Positions 48,024 through 60,083 are shown, numbered from the stretch's first letter. The stretch: DNA of 64,000 bases from Pinus tabuliformis (GCA_031772625.1 CM062816.1:1668965058-1669029057), one strand, 5' to 3'. Program-made: numbers and translations. Notes: generated by a model from the letters alone, not told the origin.

Positions 48024-48118
48024 CTGTCAAAGCAGACCAAAAGTGCTGATATCAGAAAACGCTCGATAAGATATGTACAAATATACATAAAATACAAAGA
48101 AGCCATTGCCTGGTAAAA

Positions 48119-51100
48119 CTAAGCAAAATACTTCTTTAAATAGAGCCCATTTCGGGGCTCCGCCAGCTTGTTTCCTTCGAAATCAATTAACTCATACGAT
48201 CCTTTTTCTAAGACTCGTTTGATAATGAAAGGACCGTACCACATAGGCTTGAATTTGCCTGCCCCCAAGGCGTCCTTATCTTCGTCATAGACCAAGACAA
48301 GGTCACCTTCAGAAAAGACACGAGGTCTGACAGACTTATCATACTGAGTTTTGACTCTTTTCTTATGGGCCTCATTCGTCGTGGCGGCATCTCGACGCTG
48401 CTCATCGAGATGTTCCAGGTGAACTAGGCGCTCCTCGAGACTCGAAGTCTCAGGAAGAAGCTCGACAGCCAATTTCAGAGATGGAATTTCACATTCAACC
48501 GGAAAGATAGATTCCACCCCGTAAACTAACTGAAAAGGAGTAAAACCAGTAGCCGTTTTAACGGAGGTTCGGTATGCCCAAAGAGCCGGATACAACATAA
48601 TGTGCCAATTGGACCGATTTTTATCGATTGTCCGTTGGAGTATCGTCTTAAGAGTTTTATTGACCGCCTCGACCTGTCCATTGGCCTGAGGATAGTAAGG
48701 AGACGAATGCTCTTGACGGAAACCTAATTTAAAAGCCAATTCGGACATTAGCTGATTTTGGAAATGACTGCCATGGTCAGTGACAATCTCTCTTGGGATA
48801 CCGAATCTTGAGATAACTTGATTGAAAAGAAACAAAGCTGCCGTGTCACTGTCGTTCTTATAAGTAGGCATGGCTTCAGCCCACTTCGTGAAGTAGTCTA
48901 CAGCCACGATAATGTACTTGTGATTTGCCGCTGAAGGCGGATTACAAGTCGTAAAATCAATACCCCACTTAGTAAAGGGACCGACGGTGACAACGGGAAA
49001 AAGGGGAGCTGGATGTGCGCGCATCTTGCGAGTAAAAATTTGACACGGGTGACAGCGTTTTACCGCTTCCACACAGTCCTTAAAGAGTGAAGGCCAAAAG
49101 TAGCCGGCACGTAAGATGCGCTGGGCTGTAGCAAGCCCGGATAGATGACCACCACAAGCTCCACTGTGGCAATCATTAAGAACAGACTCTGCTTCCTCTA
49201 AGGTTAAACAACGTCGAAGAATTGAATCAACCCCTCGACGGTATAAAGTGTCACCAATGATAACATAGTTTTTAGCCAGGTGACGTAACTTGCGACGTTC
49301 ATCCTTGGAGGAAGTAGAGGGAAACTTCGAAGTCTGGAGATAAACAATGATATCTCCATACCAAGGGTCTTGTGAAGAGATGAGGAATATATGTTCGTCG
49401 GGTAAACTTTCCTCATAAACAACATCCTCTCCACAAGGAAGCTCAGAAATTAGCTCCGCGAAGACCATAGATTTCTTAGACTTGGCGGACAAGAACTCGA
49501 GGTCGAATTCTTGTAAAATGACTATCCATCTATTATATTTGCCCCCAATCACTCGCCTACTGAGGACAAATTGGAATGGATTGACCGCCGCTAAGACAAA
49601 AGTTTTGCGTAGCAAAATGTAATGACGGAGCCTCTGGACAGCATGGACTGCTGCCAAGGCCAACTTCTCAACTGGAGAATAGCGGAGTTCAGGGCCTATC
49701 AAGCCTCGGCTCAAATAATAAATCACGTGCTCGACAAGAGCATCGTCTTCCTGAACTAGAACCATACCAATGGTAGATTCTGCTGCAGCGAGATATAAAA
49801 GGAAGTCTCTACCGTAATCCGGTGGACTCAAAAGCGGGGCAGAGACTAATGCCTTTTTCAAAGCATCAAACGACCGCTGCGCAAAGTCGTCCCACAGAAA
49901 TGGAACTCCTTTCCGTAGCAAACGCATGAACCCTTTAGTGATCTCGGCATAGTTTGCTATAAACCTTCTTAAGAAATTGGCCTTCCCTTGAAGACTTTGA
50001 AGTTGACGAATTGAAGACGGGGGAGGCAACTGAACTATTGCCTCAACCTTGAAGGGATCAACCCGAATCCCTTCATTGGAAACTATGAACCCTAACAACC
50101 GACCTGATGTAACCGCGAAAACGCACTTATTAGGATTCAACCGGATTTTGTAAAAACGACATCGCTCAAAGACTAATCGAAGATGACTAGGATGATCAGT
50201 TCTCTTTCGAGAACGAGCAGCGAGATCATCTAAGTATGCCTCGATGATATGTTTGATGTCGTGGAAAGCGTAAGACATGGCCCGCTGAAAGGTGGCTCCA
50301 GCATTTTTAAGACCGAAGGGCATCTTTCGATATGCAAAGGTACCCTAGGGACATATGAAGGCAGTCTTATGCTGATCCTCAGGACGAATAGAGATTTGAT
50401 TATAACCTGAGAAACCATCCATAAACGAGAAAATCGCATTACCCGCACACTCGTCAATAATTTGATCAATAAATGGTGTGGGGTAATTGTCTTTTGGACA
50501 AGCCTTGTTTAAGTCCCTAAAATCGATGCATACGCGGATTGTTCCTTGCTTTTTGTCCACAGGGACTGGATTCGAAACCCAATCCGTAAGAGGAACAGGG
50601 TATATAAAACCCGCCCTTAGCAGCTTCTCAACCTCAGCTTTGATAGCCGCTGCTTTCCTAGGGTTAACCGGCCGAAGCCTTTGACGAATCGGTTTTGCGT
50701 TTTCGTACGTCTTGATCTCATGTTGGACTATAGAAGGATCAATGCCGGGCATTTCCTCATAAGACCAAGCAAATACATCACGATATTCCTTGAAGAGGTC
50801 GGTGTAAATTTGAATTTCTTCAGGGGAACACTCACTTCCGATGAAGATATTCTCGATGATGTTAGGATTTTTAGAGATGTTTATAGGTATCGTTTTTGAG
50901 ATTACCGACATATTACCTTCAGCACGTGTGTGTGTTGGAGCCAAAGGGTTCGATACCGTACAAACATCACTACCAACGAGCTCGGAGAATCTAGATTCTA
51001 CTTCCTGCAATGGAGGAAGAAAATATGAGCGATGGTGTAAGTCTTCCCAAGGTCGATCTATACCCATCATAATTTCGAGGATTGCTTCTTCAGAAGGTAG

Positions 51101-54100
51101 AACCGAATCTAAGCAGTCCAAGGCAGAGTTAGAATCAAAGCTCCAAGTGGGGGCCACATGACCATCTAGCTCCTCTTCGGAAAAGGGAGTAGAATGGTTA
51201 TCTGCAGAGTCTACGATAGCCTGATATCTAAGCTCAGCTGCAGATATAGGAAACGCCATTCCATTAACTTGCCCTTCAACTAATGTGGTCGTAGGTGAAG
51301 GCAAGGTCCAAGGGTCGGAAAAATGATGAGTTCGGAAGAACTCCTCTCGAGAAGATTCCTTGGATGATGAAATAGCATTGATTCTTGCAAAAGGAGAGGG
51401 AAGATCAAATGTACCCATCAATGAGGAATACATCCCTACTCCTAAATTCTCAGTCGGCGGGCGAGGGTTATCCACCAAAGGAACAGTAGAGTCGGAGGTT
51501 GCTTGAGGATCGATTGGAGCATAGTCCAATTGATCAACCTTAACGATTTTCCCCTCATGAGGAAAGCAAATGACACGAAACAAAGTCGAAACAACGGCTT
51601 CCATCTCGTACACCCAGTTCCTTCCTAATAGGAGATTATAGTCTAGGTTAGCATCTACGACTTCAACTTCGATATTAACGACCTTCCCTCCAACACATAT
51701 AGGAAAGGCCGGGATAATCCCATGCGGCTTGTGAGAATGGCCATCAAATGCAGTTAGGACGGTTGGTGAAGGAACAGCCGAAGGTGAACCAATAGCCTTC
51801 CAACAAGACATGGACATGACGCATGTGGAAGCTCCTTCATCTATAACGGTGCGAAAAATATTGATTTTCCGGTATGTTGACTTTACTTGAAAAGCCATAT
51901 GATGAGGGAGTCTCTTTTTGACATTTGACATGTCAAAAGAGAGCACTAGAGAGTTAGCTGAATCGACTGCTCCAATGGCGGAGAGTAAAGCACTTCTCTG
52001 AGACGGACACGACTGGAGAACTTCCAAAGCGGACATAGCACATGGGCTTTGAGCCAAATCCTCCACAATGGAGTAATTTTGAGCAGCTCTAGCATTGGGG
52101 TTAATTGTCGCGCGTTTGGCGGAACCTTTCGGTATCCTAGGTACAGTCTCAACAGGAGGTCGCTCAATATGAAGGTCATTACTTCCGGGAACCGTTTTAT
52201 CCTTAGATGTTTCGGCTTCACCATAATCACGTGACCGAGTAGTCACGTTAACGTTTGAACCCATCATAAAAACATTTGATGCTTTTTCCCCTTCCTGGTT
52301 GCCCCCTGAGGAGGTCCCAGGATTCGAATTTGCGCCAGCAAGAAGTTGCTGCCCTTGGGGAAACGGGTTAGTCAACACAGCTTGCGAACTAGAAGTCCCT
52401 TGCTGTGTTAACAAGCGCTGAGCGTCTTCGATTCTAGGGCAAAGATGAGTTAGATGGTCCCCACTGCATAACTTGCAAGGAAACTTGACTTTCTTTCTCG
52501 ACTCACCCTTACCACCACCAGCGTTGTTGCCGGATTTATTTGCATCGGGCTTCCCATCCGAGTTCTTCTTTTTACCACGTCCTTTCTTTTTCCCATTGGA
52601 ATTTTGATTTCCTTTGGGGTTATCGGATTGGACGGCGTTAATGGAAGAATTTTGGGAAGCAGGAGGATTAGACATTGTGACTTGGTTGTTAGGAGCAGTT
52701 TGTAATGACAACTGCTGCAATTGATTCAACAAGTTCACTGTAGTCGAGTCTACAGACCCCACGATACCATCCGCATGCGGACCTGGCTTTGGCTTAGCTA
52801 AATCAACCTTAGATCCAGGAGCATCTGGCAAGTACTTTTGGAGGATCCCAGACTGAGAGTAGATCAGTTCTAACTGCTGGGCCCTGAAAATGGCTTGCTC
52901 CTCAGAATAGACCCCAGACATGGAGACATCCTTGGAGATCTCAGGTTGCAAAGACTTCAAAAACCACTCTAGACGGTACTCCGGAGGGATTTCGGCTTTA
53001 ATGAGCCTTTTTCTCCGTCTCCATTCCTGTATGTGATCAGAAATGTGGGTTGCCTTATCCTGACGAAAGGTAGCCAGAAGTTCAGTTCCGGCATCATAGC
53101 GGACAGGCAACTGAAAGTGATTCAAGAAGATATTAGCTAAGTCTGCGAACGATGTAAAGCTGCCCCCTGGCAACTCTATGTACCATTTAGCCGCATTACC
53201 AGTCAAGGTGCGCTGAAAAAGTCTCAACCTAACCGAATCTTCGATGAGGGAGTTAGATGAGCACCACAAATGGAATGTGGTTACATGATCGCCCGGATCT
53301 TCACCACTCTTCCCTTCGAATTTTGGGATGTCCGAAGGGAGTTTGGTTGGGACCGGAGGCCAGGCTGGATTGTATCTGATAGGGTCGTTCGTTAGCTTAG
53401 TGAGATCTGGCAAGTTTAACGTTGCCAGAAATGGAAGCCTAGGAGGACCTAGGGGATTCCACCCAGACTGGGCAGAACTCCCCAAGTTCTGAAAAGATTG
53501 TCCTGGGATTTGAGAGGCACCAGGCTGCCCCAAGTGACCAGTAGAACCAGCTGAACCAAAGGGCAAGCCTTGTGGTCCAGCAAAATTCGGAGTTTGACCA
53601 ACTCCTGCCGTATAAGCTCCATAGCTTGCAAAGTTTCCTCCTATAGAATTGTAAGGAGTCGATAACCCCTGATATGGGTTCCAAGCCGAAGCGAGGGGAG
53701 GAATACTTTGAAACATGCTAACCGTGGAATACGGCCTACTTCCTTGTTGGCCAATGAATGGATTCGCAGTTCCTGCGTTACTAACCCCAGGGTTATTCCA
53801 ACCTTGGAAAGGATTGCTGCTTTGTCCTATTGAAGAAAAAGGCATGGATCCTACCGTTGGGTTGGAATGTGGAATATGACCACTTCCAAAAGGAAAACCC
53901 TGAAATGAAGCCGATCCGCCCATCATGGACGTAGCGGCACTGAACGGAACTGACGGAATACCCTGTGATTGGGTGCCAAAAAGGAAGGAACCAGTACTAA
54001 AAGCATTGGTTTGGGCATTTCCACTCGTGGACGGAATGGAGGTAGACCCAACCAAAGATGTGCTAGCAAACGATCCGAACAAGGAAGCGGAGGGGATGGA

Positions 54101-54559
54101 AATGGTTCCTCCCCCTTGCACCGATGTTGGGGTTTGCATAGTCGCAGCACTCGTGGAAGCCATACTTCCAGTAGTGATCATAAATGGTAAGCGCGTAGCG
54201 TAACCTGGACTCGCTGGTCTATATAATGGAGGCCCAACGTATTGCAATACGTCTGGGTAACTAGATGGTAGTGGAGAATTTGGAATCACTAATGATTCTG
54301 AAAGTTCTTCTACCTCTACGTTATCCTCCGCTTGAAAGCGAACTTGAGAAAAGACTGGAGCGTCCCTCTCTTGTTCAAAAGTACCAGGCCTTGCTTGGCC
54401 GATAATATCCCCGAGAGGAGGATCAATCCCCGATGCGTCAGCCGGCGTGGGACGGACCCCACCGGTAGTATTCCCTCTGCGCCTTCTAGGAGAAGGCTCT
54501 AAACTAGGTGGCGAGAGACCACGAAGTCTTCGAGACCGTCTTGGAGACCGGTCAGCCAC
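48119..54559 (-). CDS. Element H gag-pol polyprotein
   Basis: On the minus strand the frame opens with MADRSPRRSRRLRGLSPP. A long glycine-, serine- and proline-rich N-terminal stretch precedes the gag core near 53390-52800 and a CCHC-like knuckle (CKLCSGDHLTHLC) near 52480-52440. A retropepsin-like protease lies near 51850-51600 with VIDEGASTCVMS. Reverse transcriptase is about 50750-49960 (DFRDLNKACPKDNYPTP, FSFMDGFSGYNQI, MPFGLKNAGATFQ, AYLDDL). RNase H is about 49880-49500, and integrase about 49180-48150, with CHPCQIFTRK, KWGIDFTT, and YYPQANGQVEAVNKTLK. No chromodomain follows, as expected for Tat rather than chromoviruses. The reading frame is whole except for about one break. Role by family: capsid, reverse transcription and integration of the element. 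Confidence 0.9.
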
Positions 54560-56331
54560 TTTGAATTTTTTTGTTAAGATCTAACTAAAGACTCAAAAAA
54601 AATTAAAAGCTAAGCCGACTAGGAGCACAGAGCACATAGTATAAAGTTCCTAAAGATACAGCCAGTCAAACAACTTTCAAGTATTTCCGCTCCGGGTGAT
54701 TGAGACCGGACACCAAAATACGAGAAAGTGAATCAAAGGGCCTTCCGAGGATAGTCTGGGATGATGAGGGCCCAGTCCTATCAGCGAAGGTATCAGAGGA
54801 AGTTACGCTGACCTCCTAACAACAGTCTGCGCCGGTGCAAGCCCCCAAGCTTCGCAAGGGTGCCCTCCGGAAGTACTGTCGAGAGTGATACAACGTCGAC
54901 CTCAGGTGCCACGGGATTCCCCTCCGCAGCCACCTATGCAGATCCCTATGAGAGGCAACTATGGGTACCAACTCGTCGCAGAAGCCAGGCGGAACAGTCG
55001 TGAGGTAAGTTCGGACAAGTAGGAGAGGGGGTATCTCTCTTCCCTGTCTTCACAGACCCTCGTGCTTAACTCCCAGATACGGAGCTTTCCTGGTCTCCCT
55101 AACGCTATTGGATTTACTCTCTTTAATCAGACTCTTATGTTTGACGTTTTGTGTGGCCTTGGAGAGTTAACTCTCCACTCGCCTAATCCAAGGCCCTAAA
55201 ATCCTAAACTTGTTGGTGTAATAACTAAAACAAAAAGTTCTAGTGGATTTTAATTAAGCGCTTGATTTTATTAGGCTGTTCTTTAAGTCAAAGGTAATGG
55301 AGGTGAAACTTGTGGTGTTTTATGGACGCAAAAGAAATTAATAAAACCTAGCTACATGCACATGCACTTTTGTTTTCGATGAATAGCAATTTCTATGAGG
55401 TTCAGAAGGCACTTGTAATATAAACAAAAAAAAAAAAATTTCCTTTTTCTTTTCAGACTCCACACTCACAAAAACTAACAAAACTAAATATGCCTAAAAA
55501 GAGATGCAAATCTTTCCCTAATGCAAGAACTAAATGTGGATGCACGATTCAAAGACTACTCTAAAAACAAAGAAGGAAAGTTGCTGCTTTACCAAATTTT
55601 GTCTTGCCACTGAAATGCTTAGATAGAAGATGATTTGTTACTAATCATTTCGTCCAAACAATAAAAACAAGTTTTAAGATAAAAAACAAAGCACTTTCAC
55701 TTCGCAAAAAAGGAAATCAGATGAGAAGCAAGTTTAAGAAAGCGAAACTCAAAAACTTTCAAAAGATTTTCTTTCAATCAAACCAAAAAGTCTTTTTCAA
55801 AGGAAAACTCTCAAAAAAAAACTGACACTAATGATTGATAAACAAGCCACCAAACACTTTTGTGAATTGACACCTTCCAAATGATGAGAACTCAACAAAA
55901 ATAAAATGTGTTCGAAATCGCTTTTGACAATCAAAAGCAGCAATGAAAGTCCAAGAAATCAAAAGACAAGTTTCAAGGAAATGGTAACAAACAACTTTCC
56001 CGAAACAAAGGAGTAAATGGTCATAAAAACGATTTCGTTAAGCAAACATAAATGTCATGAAAACAAAATGGACACAAAGATTTGAAGACAATCTTCCCAC
56101 TCTGCCGAAACAGAGCAATCAAGATTCTTAAACAGAAACCTTGTGTGTCAAAAATCAATGACGCTTGCAATCAACAAAAAACAAGACTAGCACTCCTTAT
56201 AACTAGAGAGAGTTCGAAACAAGATGCCCCCTGTTAAACAGAGAACTGTCACTGGGAATTGACTGTTTTAAACTGACCCAAACCACCAGACAGACATTCA
56301 GCAAAAGAAAAATTATAAATCTTGAAAATTA

Positions 56332-56470
56332 TGTGATATACGCGCCTGCAATTATTTGCAGAATGCGTGTACACGCTACTGTAACTAAGGAAACCTGCGT
56401 ATACGCGGGTTTACTTAGTGAAACTTGCGTATATACGCTTCTGTAATCCAGAAAAAGTGCGTATATGAAG
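56332..56470. promoter_or_regulatory. Phased palindrome array in the element H leader
   Basis: Three perfect palindromes, GCGTGTACACGC (56365-56376), GCGTATACGC (56397-56406) and GCGTATATACGC (56427-56438), have centres 31 bases apart. A half box TATACGC ends near 56343 and another, GCGTATAT, starts at 56459, extending the period of 31-33 bases to five boxes. Spacers share ACTGTAA-like and GAAA-like text, so the array probably arose by tandem duplication. Spacing close to three helical turns would put the boxes on one face of the DNA. Confidence 0.75.
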
Positions 56471-56616
56471 TGTTTCAAGAAAAATAAAAAACACAAACTG
56501 AAAAACTGGAAAAGCTTGGAGTTCAAGAAAATATCAGACAGTCAGAACCAACAAACAGAGGGACTGAGCCTTGATTGGCTCGAGGACTACCCAAACTAGG
56601 AACAACAAGAGTGTTG

Positions 56617-56634
56617 TCCCCAGCGGAGTCGCCA
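56617..56634 (-). other. Element H primer-binding site
   Basis: TGGCGACTCCGCTGGGGA on the minus strand, four bases inside the 5' LTR boundary. The TGGCGACT start complements a tRNA ending AGTCGCCA; in Tat/Ogre elements this type is commonly assigned to tRNA-Arg. Confidence 0.65.
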
Positions 56635-57328
56635 ATTCTGGTTGAGGGGAAAGTACCCCTAGGGTCCTTTGGGCTAAGACTCTACCAGACTGAAAATTGC
56701 TTATACAAAGAAACACATACACACAGCCATCTTTTTTACTTTTAAGCAAATTCTAATGTTTAGGGTACATACCTAAGGTCCTACGTTCGAGAAGACCGTT
56801 AGGGTGCAAACCCTTCTTGGAGTTCCCTTCTTCTTTCTCTGACCTGCAAGACAAACAAATCAAAGAACACAACAGTACATGTATAGAAGTTTATGTATAA
56901 ATCATCTTCATGCTATAAAGTTAGTTATAAAAAATCTTTAAGTAACCACTTTCATAAGAATTCAACACAAGAATCTCATAAGCATAAAGAAAGATTATTC
57001 GGGAACAAAGACGTGTTTCTTTATATATAAAGGCAAATAAAGTACATATATCGGAAAGATATCACCTGAACACCTTCAGCAGGCTCCAAGCAAGCTTCCT
57101 CCCGGATTCATTCCAGCCTCCAGCCTCCAACAAGAGCTCCTTCCAAGTCTTACTCAATGATGATGTCAAGGATGAATGATCACCAATACACATGGAAACA
57201 AGGGTTTCCTATGCAAAATGGGGGAAGTGCAGGATGCACCAAGGACTTCAGACCTGGTCTAAGGGAAAAATCTCAGCATAATAATCTTGCTCTCCTTTCT
57301 CTCTCCCCTTGGCCTTCCCTTTGATGTC

Positions 57329-57336
57329 TTTTTATA
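57329..57336 (-). promoter_or_regulatory. TATA box of the element H LTR promoter
   Basis: TATAAAAA on the minus strand. The palindrome cluster at 57477-57541 lies about 140-210 bases upstream of it. The identical site in the 3' LTR is 42963-42970. Confidence 0.6.
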
Positions 57337-57476
57337 CCCTCTCCAAAGTAGTTTTTTAGTTAGGAGTTGGTTGGGAACAGTTGGGCCACGGGCACTAACA
57401 GGTGATCCAGCAGGTAAACCCGCGATCACCGCCCGAAAAAGAGGAAATTATATTTTTTTAAGTGTTTTAATAGATA

Positions 57477-57541
57477 CACGCGGGTTGGGTATGACAGACC
57501 CGCGTGTACACGCGTTTAACACAGGGCAAAGTCGCGTATAG
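57477..57541. promoter_or_regulatory. CG-palindrome cluster, element H 5' LTR
   Basis: Same cluster as in the 3' LTR, with the 14-bp palindrome CGCGTGTACACGCG at 57501-57514 and GTCGCGTATAGG near 57531. It lies upstream of the LTR TATA box on the minus strand, where an enhancer or repressor site would be expected. Confidence 0.7.
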
Positions 57542-57671
57542 GGAATAAAACACTGTTTTTTAAATTTTTGGACCAGGTCTGGAAGGAGGGGTTGCCCTAG
57601 GCCATAAGTGCAGCATCACAAACCATAAGAGTGAGATTTGGAGCTATAACATATATGGTTTCCTGATGTGT

Positions 57672-58115
57672 TTCAACTAACCCATTATAGTATGTGATTT
57701 TCCCTCTCTAACATGTTATGATTATCATGGATTAATGCCTTGTTGAAGGTTGAACACTCCTTCTTATGAGGAGAAAGTAATTAAATAAGTGTATTTATTT
57801 TCATATATGTTACACCATGGATGATGGATGATGTTTGTTATGTGTTATGATGTTGTATGTTACAACACTGCTAATGAAGGAATGTGGTATTCCTATTTCT
57901 CTATGATGAGATGATGTATGTGGGTTTCTTCATGGTTATGAGGGGCTTCATGATATTTTTATTTTTCTAATATGATCATGAAATGCATAACTAAATTCAT
58001 ATTCATGTATGACTATTTGATGTGCTTAGCTAGACTGTTATAGTGTATGAATTCCACTATATAATATGTTATGAATATCATGGATCACTAGCTATTTAAG
58101 GTTGTTGATTGTCTT
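57672..58115. repeat. Degenerate ~360-bp tandem repeat in S, right portion
   Basis: Text near 57675-57760 (ATTATAGTATGTG, AACATGTTATGATTATCATGG) recurs near 58037-58110 (GTTATAGTGTATG, AATATGTTATGAATATCATGG). The period of about 362 bases agrees with the left portion across H. Confidence 0.5.
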
Positions 58116-59564
58116 TCCTAGTAAAGTACTGAGAATGATACAATGTATGATATATCAGTGAATTTAATAGGGTTGTTTGGGACCCATTCTATGGTATAAT
58201 ATAATGTTGTTGTGTTTGAGTTTATAAAGTAGTATTAGATATGGCTTAGCTTGTTTCAGTGCTTGATTGAAGGCATGTTGATAGGTCCATTGATTTTATT
58301 ATGGCTATGTATAATATTTTGAATGTTTTATTTTTGGATAAGGGTCTTGAACCTATGAAGTTGTCGATATGAGAAACGCCAAGCTTCAATGAGAACCTTG
58401 GTAAAGTCCCCTGAAGTTCGTAGAATCTCTAAGTCTAAGTATTGAGGACATCGTATATGTATCTGGGTATGGAGAAAGTTTTGGTAGGGCCACTACCATA
58501 TATTTAGGCTAAATGCACTTTGGGCATGGCAGATGTATTAAAAAGTCAAATTAGTCATGCCTCATACATTTTTAGAAATGTATAAGGTTTTCAAAGGACT
58601 TGGATTTTTGTGGGAAATATTAGTGGAGTCAAATACCTATTCAATTAGTTGAATCATCTATAGTGGAGCCTACTTAGAGTATTATATTCCCAAGGCCCAA
58701 ATGTAAAATAATTTGAATTTTGGAAAAGGAAAAAGGTATATAGGGTAGGCCCCACTTGGGAAAATATCTATGTAAGAGCCAAATTTCTCCATAGAGTATA
58801 AATGTATCAGGAGTGAGGCCTGACATAATGGAATAAGTATGCAAATATGGATATTGTATTGAAGTGTGGGATATCTGGTGTGGGGCCCAACATGTGCAAA
58901 GCCAAATGATCATTGGAGCATACAAGCTAAATGTGTGTTCAAGGAGGATGCTAATTTAGAAAACTCTTGTGCACCTAAATTTCCCTTTAGAACCAAATAT
59001 AGCGTGGAAATGAAGTAAGGCATGAAGGTTGTGGGAATGATGGAACCCATGAGGAGAGATGAGGTGGAGGAGGCCACATTAGCTATGGAGGATGCATGGA
59101 AGTGTTATGGATCCATGTTAGTTCTTTCAAAGGTGGAGATACAGAATTTAGACGATGTAGGGGGTCAAGAAATAATGCATAATGGGAAATTTTATGTGCA
59201 CTAGATTTCCCCTTGAGGTCGGATATAACATATAGTTGTGCAAAGCACTATGGGTTAGGGTTTGGTGGGACATATGGCTCTAAGTCCATGTGGTGGTGCA
59301 ATGTTTATGTGGCACCATGTGATTGGTTGAAATTAGAATGGGCATATATTTCAATTTAGAAGTAGATTGAGATCAGGTTTATATCGCCAAAAGTATCTCG
59401 ACGAGTTGAACACAATGGTAGTATTTAATTTAGGTTTTGAAAAAGTTGGACAAAGGGGATTTTTGTAACCCTATCTTCATAACAGGCCTTGAGGGTTGGG
59501 TTAATTATAAAGCAACACTTTGCACTGCCAAAGGGAGTATAAGGGGGTGGAAGGGAGTGTTACA
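58116..59564. other. Remainder of solo LTR S, no gene recognised
   Basis: AT-rich sequence up to the GTGTTACA end of S. A 60-codon plus-strand open frame near 59022 has no recognisable domain. AGGGGGTGGAAGGGAG near the right end is purine-rich. Confidence 0.4.
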
Positions 59565-59569
59565 CCAAC

Positions 59570-60056
59570 CATTCTTTATGTTTAATCCTTAACTAAATAT
59601 TATTCCATTCCTCTTCAATAAATAAATAAATAAAAATATTAATAATTTTTCCTAGCAATTTTATTAGCCATTACCAATATTTCTATTTAACCTGATTCCA
59701 TACTCTCGCTTTCACAAATAGATTATGTGTCCCTAATGATGGGTGGAGTGTTCACTTGAAATGTTGGTTGTTTCAATCAAGATACACAATTTTTCTCAAA
59801 GAAAAAGCATATTGAAAACATATTTTTTTAAATTAAATTTTGAATAAAATATTTATAATAAACGAACTATAATTTATCACACTATCTTTTTTATTGTGCT
59901 AAGAGGCACATTTTACATCCCAATATTCAAAGGAGATTTGTAATTCCTTTTTTGCTTAAACTTGAGTTAACACATGTTCCTTTTAAAATAAAAATAAAAT
60001 ATTCTCTAAACAAAAAAGCGAATGTCAACTACAATAAAAAACAAAAATGGATATAC
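59570..60056. other. AT-rich stretch without a recognised gene
   Basis: Very AT-rich, with homopolymer runs and ATAAATAAATA-type simple sequence near 59620. Nothing coding was seen. Confidence 0.5.
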
Positions 60057-60083
60057 ATGTTTGGTATGAAGGAGATGTGGTAA

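Larger units (their letters stand above)
54560..56638 (-). other. Element H leader between the 5' LTR and gag
   Basis: About 2.1 kb without a convincing gene. The gag-proximal part (54600-55080) is fairly GC-rich. The middle (55200-56330) is strongly A-rich on the plus strand, with a run of A near 55426. The LTR-proximal part holds the phased palindrome array (56332-56470) and the primer site. Long leaders are usual for Tat-lineage elements. Confidence 0.6.
42273..57651 (-). mobile_element. Element H: Ty3/gypsy, Tat-lineage, very young, with antisense gene
   Basis: A 15,379-bp minus-strand element. Both LTRs are 1,013 bp (TGGTTGAGG...GCTATAACA as read on the plus strand), and I saw a single difference between them. 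TATAT flanks both ends, though inside an AT microsatellite. The primer site beside the right LTR reads TGGCGACTCCGCTGGGGA on the minus strand, a type often assigned to tRNA-Arg in Tat/Ogre elements. Order on the minus strand is a 2-kb leader, gag, protease, reverse transcriptase, RNase H, integrase, second RNase H. A spliced plus-strand gene then lies before a 2.5-kb non-coding region and the 3' LTR. The second RNase H and the extra antisense gene fit the Tat lineage. It looks nearly whole, with about one break in gag-pol. It is more GC-rich than its surroundings. Confidence 0.93.
56639..57651 (-). repeat. Element H 5' LTR
   Basis: 1,013 bp, same length as 42273-43285 with one difference seen. 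It contains a minus-strand TATA box and the CG-palindrome cluster upstream of it. Confidence 0.95.
41132..59564. mobile_element. Long solo LTR S (about 3.06 kb), split by element H
   Basis: The outer edges are TGTAACAACC at 41132 and GTGTTACA ending at 59564, giving TG...CA ends with a short inverted match TGTAACA/TGTTACA. Flanks CCAAT (41127-41131) and CCAAC (59565-59569) agree at four of five bases. Without H and its duplication the unit is about 3.06 kb and has no recognisable coding domain. LTRs opening TGTAACA and several kilobases long occur in Tekay/Del-type chromoviruses, so such an origin is possible. Internal degenerate repeats of about 355 bp are present. The alternative is two unrelated decayed segments that happen to have LTR-like ends. 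Confidence 0.5.

Noticed and set aside
53925-54203. Plus-strand open frames opposite gag of H
   Set aside because: They are shadows of the strongly biased gag coding sequence in another frame.
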